DNA of 64,000 nt from Limnoperna fortunei (taxonomy: Eukaryota; Mollusca; Bivalvia; Mytilida; Modiolidae). The position numbers and the translations under genes are program-made. The DNA lies in assembly GCA_944474755.1 (NCBI GenBank), contig OX104122.1, positions 17,308,641 to 17,372,640 on the forward strand, read 5' to 3'. The notes under the pieces are model-generated. The model was not told where the DNA came from and ran no database searches. It worked only from the letters and a program-made list of their open reading frames with translations. Below are positions 47,336 through 58,695 of the stretch, one piece after another; position 1 is the stretch's first letter; every line of letters begins with the position of its first letter.

Positions 47336-47449
47336 TTGGTTTAGTTGCACTAACATGCAAAATCTGTTTACAAAATTGCAACGAATTAGCTCAAAATTAT
47401 TTATTATATAGATAGAGATGAAATATCGAATTTTCCGAGTGACAGAAAT

Positions 47450-48010
47450 CACGGTAAATCACATGTGAAAATTATCGCTTATTTTCACTCTCGGGTTTTT
47501 TCCCGCCAAAATTTTGTACTATACAGATATTCATCCGCCGTTTATAAAATTTAGGATTAAGCATTAAAATTTTACGAAAACAATTTTGATCTATATAATA
47601 AATAGGATAATCAATCACCGTGAATATCCAAAATATGATCACTCGTGACATCTTACATAAGATTTTATATTTGCATACATATTCTTTATGATATTTAACC
47701 TTCAATGCCAGTTTCGTAATTTTTGCTATAAACCATTTCTCCACACAATATCAAAAGCTTTTCGAAAGTCAATGAAAGAACAAAATAACTTTTTACCCAT
47801 AAGAAAATATAGCGTGGTGAGTACATGAACTGATAACATGTTATCAATGGTGGAATAATCTTTCCTGACAAACAGAGATCAGATTTATTTTTTCTGATAA
47901 TATTTTTACCCGATTAATAATAATGGCAGTGAATTACATTCCTAAACAACTCACAAGAGTAATAGCCTTTAATTATCAGGATCTTTTGGATTCGACTCCG
48001 CTATTAAAAA
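47450..48010 (-). pseudogene. LINE-D, reverse transcriptase N-terminal half
   Basis: Minus strand, in shifting frames: ESNPKDPDN (about 47990), SCLGM/FTAIIINRVKILSE, INLISVCQERLFHH, KKLFCSFIDFRKAFDIVWRN (about 47780) and IIKNMYANIKSYV (about 47660). These are RT blocks 2-4; FCSFIDFRKAFD is the first catalytic-aspartate block. Blocks with GDxLSP and YADD are absent because the element breaks off towards 47450, where LINE-E's 3' end lies. The frame 47744-47472 is only part of it. Confidence 0.8.
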
Positions 48011-48399
48011 CACTTAAATAAACTACAATAAATTTAAAATCGTTCTAGCGTTTGATATTGACAAATATTCAATTTGATCATAACCTGGAGCTTTATTATT
48101 TTCAACAATTTAATAATTTCTTATATCTCGTTCACAATTATATTAGAATTTATAAGTTTCGTAATTTTTATTTAATACAAAGTATACATCTTCAGAATCA
48201 GTGTTATGTGGACGCTTTTACGAATATTTACGAAAAAATATTGGTGTAAACATTATTTTATTGATAAATGCATAGTTCACAATACATGTAGGTATAATAC
48301 AAATTGGGATTAGAAAACAAGTGCTACAAGCACTTTTATGAATTCTTCTACCATTATATAAGAAAATACATAGTAGAATGCATGACATACAGTGACATA
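48011..48399. other. Unassigned stretch within LINE-D
   Basis: I cannot read LINE motifs here; either decayed or a small insertion. Confidence 0.3.
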
Positions 48400-48730
48400 A
48401 TCACAATTTCATATTAAAGTAACATAACATTAAGATCAACTTCTGGATCACTGGAGCTTCAACTCGATAATTTATTAAACATTTTCCACAATGACTTAGT
48501 GTTAGTCTTCGCCGTATGCCGAATATCATTTCACATTCTTTCTGATATTTTGCGTAACTGATCTTTATTGTTTTTCTATATTCTGATGGCTGTAACGGCA
48601 GGTGCTTCTTCATTTTCATCGTTTTTAAACAAACTATAATGTTTTCTAACTTTATTGAAATTATCTCGTTTTAAACTACAGTCCCTTGTAAATCAAGGCT
48701 TCTGTTTTTGGAACGACTGATTTATCAGCC
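48400..48730 (-). pseudogene. LINE-D, region between endonuclease and RT
   Basis: Minus strand: FTRDCSLKRDNFNKVRKHYS then LFKNDENEEA, RIYRKTIKISYAKYQKECE, KSLWKMFNKL across frames. This lysine/arginine-rich helical segment (PWFxxDCxxKRxxFxxxRKxY ... NxKSxWKxxN) lies between endonuclease and RT in jockey/CR1/L2-group LINEs. Confidence 0.7.
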
Positions 48731-49699
48731 AGACCAATTGCGATCGTCGGCATGAAAAATTTGAAGAATGTGGAAAAATCTCACAACCGCAAATGAATGC
48801 ATGCCATCCGCATAATATATTTCGTTAAATCTTGCGCAACACTCATAAAGATAAATAGCTGCTAACAATTAATTGAATTATTTTATGCAATTAAAATTTT
48901 CTAAATAAAATGTTTTACTTGTTTTGATCAGAAACTCTATATGTAGTCTTTGTTTATATTGAATTAATATCATTGCATCAATTATGTCGCCGGGTAATTT
49001 AAAATATACAGATATTTTACATAAATATATTTTGTTTAAAAAACAGTAGATGTCTGTCGTTATCATATTGTTTCATACTGATTTCATTGTCTTTAATTTT
49101 TAATATTTTATACAGTACAGATTTATTCATATATGAATGCTGACAAATTTATTACCACTGATAGCAGGATGCAGTTTCACTTGAAACGATCTCCAGATGA
49201 TAATAATGTCATCAAAGATACAAATTTTATCAAATTTACTAATTTTGTTAGGTGTCAAAAGTGGTAAATTAAAGTAAACGTTTTGTAAAATGTGGATTTT
49301 TTAAACTGTAATATATTACTTCCTCTGCAAACTTATTTAAACTCATAAAGGCGAAACATGCAATAAAGGATTTGAATTTGCTTGCTTAATACTTATAGGT
49401 ATTCTGACTTAAACACCACTTTGAATTTTTTATATTTTATTTATTTAACAAAAGAGAGGTCAAGTTCGATTTAGCCATTTTCCCAAATATATCTATAGGA
49501 GTTATTGATTGCCCAAATTTGATGGTCATCTTATGTATCCCAGCCCAGCCGACCCTTGAAGACCTTCAGGTCTTTGATTCATTAACCATTCTACGACGTT
49601 ACAAACAACTCTGCAATATTATTAACTATATTATTTATTTCATTATCAGTAACTTCGTATTGTTCAAGGTTATTTAGTTTCATTTCTATATCACGTATA
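48731..49699. other. Unassigned AT-rich stretch within LINE-D
   Basis: No clear motif. It is longer than the expected gap between the end of the endonuclease and the linker region, so it probably includes an unrelated insertion. Confidence 0.35.
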
Positions 49700-50350
49700 C
49701 TATTTTAATAGTCAATTCAAATACGTCACAATTGGATGGTAGGTTTGTTCGATTTGCTAACCTGTCTGTTCAAAGTTATGATATCTGCGGATTTAAATGA
49801 AAAATGAATTATATTATGTACATTGAATATAATCAGATTAAAAAGTATTATATCAAATTTTGAAACCACTGGAAAGGACAGGATGACAAAATCAGGTAAT
49901 CTACACCACTAATATCCTATTATTATTCCTTCCAATACCAAGACCACTTCCTATTTTATAGTTAGCAATCTACATACAACAGTTCTGACAAAACACTATT
50001 AGTTTACGCCCATATTCATTTGGATGAATTTCATCTTCTAAACATCTATTATGTGAAAAACTGTTTAATTAAAATGAATTAGAAAGAGAAATGTATGATT
50101 ATGAAAATACATCATTATTAAAAAAATATTCAAGAAAATAAATCATCATCAGATATGATATAATCATCAAAAGTAAAGTTTTAGAATTAAAATCCCCAAC
50201 CAACCATATATATTAAATTTTCTTTGAGAGTGATACTAATTCTTCTTCTAGTTCTGAAAAAGCTTCCTCAGATGAATATCTATATTGTTCTGAATTATGT
50301 ATACACACCCCGTGATCAAATTTTCATTTCTTACACATGAAATCTCTTTC
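49700..50350 (-). pseudogene. LINE-D, APE-type endonuclease
   Basis: Minus strand: HGVCIHNSEQYRYSSEEAFS, ELEEELVSLSKKI, then WLVGDFNSKT (about 50180), the conserved GDFN motif of apurinic-like endonucleases. Then come IHPNEYGRKLIVFCQNC (about 50000), IANYKIGSG and, near 49890-49800, VVDYLILSS with a decayed SDCHN-like stretch. The catalytic Asp/Asn of GDFN is kept; the SDH-type histidine is doubtful. Frames are broken. Confidence 0.82.
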
Positions 50351-50405
50351 ACCTATTGAACTATCCGTTCTAATAAAATTAACTTTTCTAATTCTTTTTT
50401 TTTCG

Positions 50406-50695
50406 GTTGAAAAGGGGGGGGGGGTCTCAGTTGCCGAGTGATTAAGATAGTTCGTCTACTATTTATCACGTGGTCTGTCAACACTGAGGTTGCGGGTTCG
50501 TCACCACGATCAGAGTGCGCTTGACTCCAAACTTTATTGACAAGGATTGCCAGGCAGTTTCCTACCGAAGCTCGAGGGTTTCATCCGGGTACTTCGGCTA
50601 CGTCCCCAATAAAAACTGATATAGCCATGATATATAGCTGAAAAATTGCTAAAAGTGGCATTAAATACCGGATTAAAAAACAAAAACAATTTTTT
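50406..50695 (+). mobile_element. V-SINE/RUDI-like SINE, full length
   Basis: The best copy in the window. tctcagttgccgagtgatta is a tRNA-Leu/Ser-like A box and gttgcgggttcgtcacc a B box, so the head is an RNA polymerase III promoter. Middle: ttgactccaaactttattga, caaggattgccaggcag. 3' half: tcatccgggtacttcggcta, ccccaataaaaactgat, tatatagctgaaaaattgct, aaaagtggcattaaatacc, then a caaaaacaa tail. Preceded by a run of G. It sits between ORF1 and the endonuclease of LINE-D. Confidence 0.88.
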
Positions 50696-50944
50696 TATAC
50701 ATTATATCTATGCCCCCAGATTTTTTTACATATTTTTAAAAATATTTTTCATGGAATAATTATACCCATTTGGTAACTGAAGAACATTTTTATCTGACTG
50801 TTTTGCTTAAAAAAAATATATATCACGTTTTTAATTATATTAACAAAATATGTGATTAATAATTTTGATTTTACACCATATAGATTTAAAAAAGGACAAG
50901 ATATTTTATTTCTAAAAACATGATTTGACTTCTCCTAGTTGTAT
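50696..50944 (-). pseudogene. LINE-D, between SINE and ORF1
   Basis: AT-rich, probably the decayed end of ORF1 and the ORF1-ORF2 junction; no firm motif. Confidence 0.35.
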
Positions 50945-51620
50945 GGTCTGTTCTGGACAGGTCCGAAATTTCGCGGGGATACTGTTAGTAAACTTCATAA
51001 TGTGTTCCTTTCGGTTTTTAACTACGGCCTTAATAACATCATTGTGGTCATGTAAATTCCGAAGGTCGAGGGTTTGTTTTGATGAAGTCTTTTAAATTTT
51101 TTGTTCTATATTCTCACCGTCGGTCTCGGTAATGCCTTCAAAAAATAAATTGTACTTCATCGAGTGTGTTCATAATTTCAGTAGATCTTCAATGAAGCCT
51201 TTCATTTTCTCGAAGAAGATACACCCTATCCAGATCAACATCACCCGATCGTTTTCTTGTGTCGTTGTGATGTCGCTCTTCGGTTTGTTACGTATTATCA
51301 TGCTCGCGAATGGTCTTTTTCATACTCTCAATATTATGCTTTATGCTATTCAGATCCCTTTCCAGGAATGTTTATTTCTCGTTTATAGTATCTAATATAT
51401 TTAGTTTGGATAGTTGTTGTCCAGTTTGTTGTTGTAAATGTTCAAACCGTTGATTACGAACACTTAAAGTTGACATCAACATATCAAACGCAACCATAGA
51501 TGGGTCTGACTGGATTGTGTTTAGATTATTATATATTGGAGGTTGTTGATTTTGGATACCGGGGTGGATGTCTTACCAATTGACCTGCATGAGGTCCACT
51601 AGAACTTTGGTCGCACAAGA
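50945..51620 (-). pseudogene. LINE-D, ORF1 (coiled coil and RNA-binding start)
   Basis: Minus strand: SDPSMVAFDMLMSTLSVRNQ, RFEHLQQQTGQQLSKLNILD, then RDLNSIKHNIESMKKTIREH. This is a heptad-rich coiled coil typical of LINE ORF1 trimers. It continues as VYLLRENERLH and TLDEVQFIFEGITETDGENI, the entry to the RRM-like domain (family pattern: xxFxGIxExxGE). Two frameshifts and several stops. Upstream to 51740 may be the element's 5' UTR. The plus-strand frame 51132-51395 is its shadow. Confidence 0.78.
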
Positions 51621-52687
51621 ACCGGCGTGTGTATATATTTACGCGCAGTGAATATATGTACTAATGTGTAAATGTTTTTGCTGCGAGAGAGCTACGTGTT
51701 GGGAGCTATCCACGCTGTATATATTACACAGGTTTGGGCCGATGTGCTTTTCGTAATATCAGTTTGTCTATAGTTTTCGTGCTATATTATAAACACAAAA
51801 CAAACAAAAGATTATTATTGACCACAAATGTTTGCATATATATAATGATTATTGTTCGTCAGGTTTTAAAATCATCTTTCATTATAGATGTTTTTTTCCC
51901 AAAATGCTCACTTTGATAACAAAAACACAAAAATACAATTTTAGAACTTTCTGATTGTGGGCGATGATATTATGTTTCCATACCGTTTAATTTTGTAATC
52001 TTTTACATTTATCATTGAAAGGTGGATCAAAATACAGAACCTAATGAATTTTGTTTTGTCAAATGATTTGGTACTCGGGGAACTTTGACACAATCAATTT
52101 ATAGATAAACAGATCATTTAGCTTCAATTTACAGACAAAAGGGATTTGACTTAACGACCGCGTACAGAACATCATTAAATCTTAATTAACCAATGACACG
52201 CAAATTTAGTCATCAAATAGGAAAATAATAATTTATGAAGATAATTACTGAATTATGCAAGCCAATTCGGTATTCTGACAGGAACATCCATTGATGTGTA
52301 ATATTTGTGGCCGTTCTTTTGTACCTGCTGTTTTATTAGTTCATCTTCATACACATTGTAGTTTTGCAAGTTAAAGGATAATTTGAGATTGTATGTCCAA
52401 TGACGTGTATTATTTACTCACCTCCACTCCATAAAGTAAAAGAAATATCAAATCTTTCTTAACATTTACCTATGTTAAAAGAAAAAAGAACTATTCCCTT
52501 CCTCAATCAAACTGTAGATAACTTTTGGTGTATATGTGCGTTAGCCTACAGTTATTACAAGTTATCAACTGAATTAGGCGAGTACTAGCAATCCAGAGAA
52601 CAGACCAATAAACCATTAACCTATTAATTACGCTTGACTAATTCAATCCTATGGCCAAGAAAATAACAACTACACCAAATTAGTCCA
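51621..52687. other. No recognised gene
   Basis: AT-rich. The first ~120 bp has higher GC and may be LINE-D's 5' end. The rest shows nothing I can name. Confidence 0.4.
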
Positions 52688-55600
52688 GGACTTAAACCGA
52701 TAGGCAGACGCATAGACCAAGCTATGCATGACAAGCAAACACAAACCTAGGTTAGTCAAGGGCTCTTACCCGCAAACACAGACCAATGTTAGTCAAGGGC
52801 TCTGACACATAGACCAAGGTTAGTCAAATGCTCTGGCAAACAAACGCATAGATCAAGGTTAGTCAAAGGCCCTGACACGCAAACACATAGATCAAGGTTA
52901 GTCTAGGACAGACAGGCAAACGTATAGAACAAAGGTAAGTCAAGGGCTTTGACAGGCAAACACATAGACCAAGGTTATTCAAAGGCTTTGACAGGCAAAT
53001 ACATAGACCAAGATTAGTCACGGGCTCCGACATGAAAAAGCATAGACCAAAGTTAGTCAAAGGATCTGACTGACAAACACATAGACCTAGGTTAGGCAAA
53101 GGCTGTGACAGGCAAACACATAGATCAAATTTAGTCAAAGGATCTGACAGAAAAACACATAGACCAAGGTTAGTCAAAGGCTCTGACAGAAAAACACATA
53201 GACCAAGGTTAGTCAAAGGCTCTGACAGGCAAACACATAGACCAATGTTAGTCAAAGGCCCTGACAGACAAACACATAGACCAAGGTTAGTCAAAGGCTC
53301 TGACAGACAAACACATAGACCAAGGTTATTCGAAGGCTCTGACAGGCAAACACATAGACAAATGTTAGTCAAAGGCTCTGACAGGCAAACACATAGACAA
53401 ATGTTAGTCAAAGGCCCTGACAGGCAAACACAAACCAAGGTTAGTTGAAGGCTCCGACAGGCAAACACATAGACCAATGTTAGTCAAAGGCCCTGACAGG
53501 CAAACACAAACCAAGGTTAGTTGAAGGCTCCGACAGGCAAACACATAGACCAATGTTAGTCAAAGGCCCTGACAGGCAAACACAAACCAAGGTTAGTTGA
53601 AGGCTCCGACAGGCAAACACATAGACCAATGTTAGTCAAAGGCCCTGACAGGCAAACACAAACCAATGTTAGTCAAAGGCTCCGACAGGCAAACACATAG
53701 ACAAATGTTAGTCAAAGGCTCCGACAGGCAAACACAAACCAAGGTTAGTCAAAGGCCCTGACAGGCAAACACAAACCAAGGTTAGTCAAAGGCCCTGACA
53801 GGCAAACACAAACCAAGGTTAGTCAAAGGCCCTGACAGGCAAACACAAACCAAGGTTAGTCAAAGGCTCTGACAGGCAAACACATAGACCAATGTTAGTC
53901 AAAGGCCCTGACAGGCAAACACAAACCAAGGTTAGTCAAAGGCCCTGACAGGCAAACACATAGACAAATGTTAGTCAAAGGCTCTGACAGGCAAACACAT
54001 AGACCAACGTTAGTCAAAGGCTCTTACAGGCAAACACATAGACCAATGCTAGTCAAAGGCCCTGACATCAAACACATAGACCAAGGTTAGTCAAAGGCTC
54101 CGACAGACACACACATAGACCAAGGTTAGTTGAAGGCTCTGACAGGCAAACACATAGACCAAGGTTAGTTGAAGGCTCTGACAGGCAAACACATAGACCA
54201 AGGCTAGTGAGGGCTCTGACAGGCAAACACATAGACCAAGGTTAGTCAGAGCTCTGACAGGCAAACACATAGACCAAGGTTATTTAAACGCTCTGACAGG
54301 CAAACACATAGACCAATGTTAGTTGAAGGCTCTGACATGCAAACACGAACCAATATTAGTCAAAGGCCCTGACGGCAAACACATAGACCAAGGTTAGTCA
54401 GAGCTCTGCCAGGCAAACACATAGACCAACGTTAGTCAAAGGCTCTTACAGGCAAACACATAGACCAATGCTAGTCAAAGGCCCTGACATCAAACACATA
54501 GACCAATGCTAGTCAAAGGCCCTGACATCAAACACATAGACCAATGTTAGTCAAAGGCCCTGACATCAAACACATAGACCAATGCTAGTCAAAGGCCCTG
54601 ACATCAAACACATAGACCAATGTTAGTCAAAGGCCCTGACATCAAACACATAGACCAATGTTAGTCAAAGGCCCTGACATCAAACACATAGACCAATGCT
54701 AGTCAAAGGCCCTGACATCAAACACATAGACCAATGTTAGTCAAAGGCCCTGACAGACAAACACCTAGACCAATGCTAGTCAAAGGCCCTGACATCAAAC
54801 ACATAGAACAATGCTAGTCAAAGGCCCTGACATCAAACACATAGACCAATGTTAGTCAAAGGCCCTGACATCAAACACATAGACCAATGCTAGTCAAAGG
54901 CCCTGACATCAAACACATAGACCAATGCTAGTCAAAGGCCCTGACATCAAACACATAGACCAATGCTAGTCAAAGGCCCTGACATCAAACACATAGACCA
55001 ATGTTAGTCAAAGGCCCTGACAGACAAACACATAGACCAAGGTTAGTCAAAGGCCCTGACAGACAAACACATAGACCAATGTTAGTCAAAGGCCCTGACA
55101 GACAAACACATGGATCAAGGTTAGTTAGAGCTCTGACAGGCAAACACATAGACCAATGCTATTCGAAGGCTCTGACAGGCAAACACATAGACCAATGTTA
55201 TTCAAAGGCACTGACAGGCAACCACATAGACCAAGGTTAGTTGAAGGCTCTGACAGGCAAACACATAGACCAAGGTTAGTGAGGGCTCTGACAGGCAAAC
55301 ACATAGACCAAGGTTAGTCAGAGCTCTGACAGGCAAACACATAGACCAAGGTTATTTAAACGCTCTGACAGGCAAACACATAGACCAATGTTAGTTGAAG
55401 GCTCTGACATGCAAACACGAACCAATATTAGTCAAAGGCCCTGACGGCAAACACATAGACCAAGGTTAGTCAGAGCTCTTACAGGCAACCACATAGACCA
55501 ACGTTAGTCAAAGGCTCTTACAGGCAACCACATAGACCAATGCTAGTCAAAGGCCCTGACATCAAACACATAGACCAATGTTAGTCAAAGGCTCTGACAG

Positions 55601-55695
55601 GCAAACACAAACCAAGGTTAGTCAAGGTCTCTGATAGGCATATGTAAGACATAGGCAATGACAGGGAAACACGTAGACCAAGGAAGTCAAGCCTA
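52688..55695 (+). repeat. 39-bp tandem array (~77 units) with length variants and block duplications
   Basis: Unit gacaggcaaacacatagacc aatgttagtcaaaggccct, 39 bp; 37-bp variants (cacaaaccaagg) and 38-bp variants (gacatcaaacac) occur in runs. Four near-identical 76-bp dimers lie at about 53440-53670. A block with tgagggctctgac and ttatttaaacgctct occurs at 54205 and again at 55277, offset 1072 bp. The 39-bp period (13 codons) produces open frames of 204 codons (53477-52863, -) and shorter + frames, all CLSEPLTNLGLCV-type repeats without start or flank support. Confidence 0.97.
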
Positions 55696-56954
55696 GTAGT
55701 TAGCAGAAGAATATCTGAGAGATTTAATAATTGGGGGATTGCCATAATGGAATATTGCTAATGGGAAATGGGTAATCAAGACTATTTCTGAAGGTCAGTC
55801 TTAATTCATCATTCTATTAGTCGGTCCTATATACACAGTGCTGCTGGAAATCAAAACCGTCCTCATGAAGTTAAAACTAACCTCCGGACGACATTCTTAA
55901 TTATGTAAAATACAAAGATAAGATTTTAAAAATATATATTTTGGAATTAAGTTCTGGTATGTTTATGAACAGGTACAATCTTGCACCACCACACGTTTTT
56001 TATTACTAAAAATGTTGACAGCTTATAACTGTATACCATTATAGACAGTATAATTATGAAATATAAATTATTTATCTCAATTTCAGATTCTTGTCTTGTT
56101 TTATCCATAGTATTGTTATTCAAACTCGTTTACATGAATAACAATTTAAGCGTTCACAAGATATCATGTGACATATCATGTGACTTGTTCAGAAAGATCT
56201 AGGGTTACAAGGTGCATTCTTGTACAGGTTAGAAAGTACAAACTCTGCATATTTGTACTTTTATTGATGTGAATTGGTCAATGTATAATGTAGACTTGTA
56301 GTATTTGGTAGGTATACTGGAGCAACTATATTTCTGTTTTCCAGATATATGATGTTTTGAATTTGAGAAAAGAAGTATGATAACAATATTAATTAGAAAT
56401 AAAATAACAGTTATTGGCGAGCAACTGAGAGCTCTTTCACCTGGTCAAATGTAAAATATAGTGACAGTGCTCTCCAGCTTATATACTCCAGTTAAATTAT
56501 AAGATAATTTCAATTCATAATCAAAATTAGCAGCGGCACCATTTTACATTTTCCTGCAACTTTCGACATCTTTTATAAGGAATAGTCACACACAATCTTA
56601 CAATTTGTTTAACAAACATACAGAATTGTAACCATAAAATTATTCACTGGGCAGAACACCCACTTTTTTATGACACACCTGATGTAGGTAGGCAACTTTT
56701 TTGTGTTTTAAGAAGATAGGACAGTTTTAAAAATGATAATTTGAAATGCACCGGTCACAACTCCAATCAATATTGACAGGTCTCTTATGGACTTATGGAA
56801 ATGTAACCAAATGGACCAGAACTAATTTTTATTTTATACAAAAACAAACAACCAAAAAAAACCCCTCGTTTGGGCAGGGTACAATACTTGTATATCTAAG
56901 ACAACCATATTTTGCGCCATTGCAGGTTAAATTGTCATTGCGACATTTCTCCCT
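55696..56954. other. No recognised gene
   Basis: AT-rich unique sequence; the frame at 56746-56985 has no domain. Confidence 0.4.
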
Positions 56955-57930
56955 TTATGTAAGTAGCCATAGCTTCGGACTATAGCAGGTGACGCCTTTG
57001 GAGAATGCTCCTTGCATCATTATATTTAAGTATGCTTATTGTAAAACCTATAAAAGGTTAAATTCTCCGCACATACCCGAATCACAATGTACTTCCATGT
57101 CAATCAAATCTTTGCCGCTCGTTTTTATAAAGATACTATGTCTGGTCGACACGAAACTTAGTGAGTGTGTTGGGCCTGACTTGAAGTTTCAAAATGGCCG
57201 TTAAAATTAAAAGGTAATTTCCCAGATATCAATAATGACTATAATAAGTATTTTTACGGAGGAAAAACTTGACGTGACAGCCGACATTTTGAAAAAAGGC
57301 GGCCATGTTACCACACTCGCCCCAATTTACTGATTTAAATGAAGTCAAGTAAAAATAGCTTCTATTGGGAGACAGTTTGTTGGCATCCCACTACAGTTAT
57401 TACTCGCTGTTATTTTATCTTTCTTCGTTTTTCTTTCACTACAATCTGGGACTAGTACAAGTAACTGATTTATAGGTTCCTGCATCATTCTTGTCCGCCC
57501 ATTGTCTTTAGAGATACAAAGTCTGATCGACACGAACATTTTTCAATATGTTGGGACTGACCAAAAGTTGAAATTAAGGTATTAACAGAATAGAGAAAAA
57601 AAAATAAATTGTAATTTCTGAGATCTCTAGGATGGCTAGAATTGATTTCTTTGGAAATTAATACACCGATTGTGCTTACTATCAACAATTAAGCGGGAAT
57701 AAATTGACGTTAAAGCTGCCATATTGTAAAGACCGCCATTTAACCATCCCCCCTCCCAAAAAAAAAAAAAAAACAAAAAACAAAAACAAAAAAAACTTTG
57801 TCCGATTTTAACAAAATTTGTTATGTCTGTTGATCTTAGTGACCTGAGTTGAATGGTATACTATCCAAGGATATTAAGGGCTTCATTTGGGAGGCATTTG
57901 TATTGGCATCACACAGTTGATGCTCTTGTT
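56955..57930 (+). repeat. Diverged ~400-bp repeat units (three)
   Basis: Each unit has a ttttataaagatactatgtc / gagatacaaagtctgatc-type block, (t)cgacacgaa, tgttggg(c/a)ctgac, aatggccg, a (g)acgtgacagccgacattt-like block and gg(c/g)ag(a/g)ca(t/g)tttgttggcatc. Copies begin near 57125, 57505 and 57805. A poly-A/C run (57755-57795) lies between the last two. Bivalve dispersed-repeat style; non-coding. Confidence 0.65.
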
Positions 57931-57959
57931 CTTGTATTGACTATAGTTAATTAAACCGA

Positions 57960-58143
57960 CTGACCGACCTACCTACCTTGGATTCTGTCCTTTTAATTTT
58001 GTCTGGCGATTTTTCTTAATCACCTATACTACCTACCTTGGATTCTGTCCTTTTAATTTTGTCTGGTGATTTTTCTTAATCACCTACCTACCTACCTACT
58101 TAAGATTCCGTCCTTTTACTTATGTCTAGCGATTTTTTCTTAT
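57960..58143 (+). repeat. 60-bp tandem repeat (~3 units)
   Basis: ctacctaccttggattctgt ccttttaattttgtctggcg atttttcttaatcacctata, second unit nearly identical, third diverged. Confidence 0.95.
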
Positions 58144-58519
58144 TTACTCGTTAGTGTAACATTATTGAACAACAGGTCAAAGGGAAACAACTTTGATAAA
58201 TTGTGGCATGAAGCATTAGTACGGCGACATTGTTGCCACTGAAGACACTTTATTAGACAAACGCTGGTTATTTGATTTGTTTTTGTTACTAGCTTGCCTT
58301 AAAAATCGAGGTAAGTATCACGAACTTGTGTGTTTGTGTCTGATGCGGACGTAAAATATGCAAGGACTTATGATGTGCTTCTGTGGAAGCGAAACTGTTG
58401 CTTACAAGTAATTTAAATATATTATGTTCCGGTGACAGTAGTTCAACACATGTAGTATAGAATAATCTTCTAAAACAGTGGCCTGTTGCAAATTTACAAG
58501 GTTCATGCAAGAGACATGA

Positions 58520-58695
58520 AATCGGTTTGTTTTGTTTGTTTTAATTGTGTTAAACGCCACTTTCAACCATTTTCCAGCTATATCGTGATGGGGGTTAAAG
58601 CAGGAGTACCCGGAAAAAACACCCTACCTACTTGTAGGAAGTCAATAAATGGAGTCGAGTACATCATGCTCGCAGTTGCAATTCGACAAGGATGG
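58520..58695 (-). mobile_element. V-SINE/RUDI-like SINE
   Basis: Minus strand: ccgtcaccatccttgtcgaa, then ttccgggtactcctgcttta, cacgatatagctggaaaatg, gttgaaagtggcgtttaaca, and a tail of aaacaaacaaaacaaacc. The 5' head is diverged. The open frames 58486-58698 and 58781-58578 overlap it and are not genes. Confidence 0.78.

Noticed and set aside
50411..50480. tRNA-Leu/Ser gene
   Set aside because: A and B boxes are present but there is no cloverleaf, and the sequence continues into a SINE body and 3' module.
51132..51395. 87-codon plus-strand frame
   Set aside because: Antisense to the LINE-D ORF1 coiled-coil region.
52863..53477. 204-codon minus-strand frame resembling a repeat protein (CLSEPLTNLGLCV)
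   Set aside because: Entirely inside the 39-bp array; the period is a multiple of three, and no start context, signal or flanking exon supports coding.
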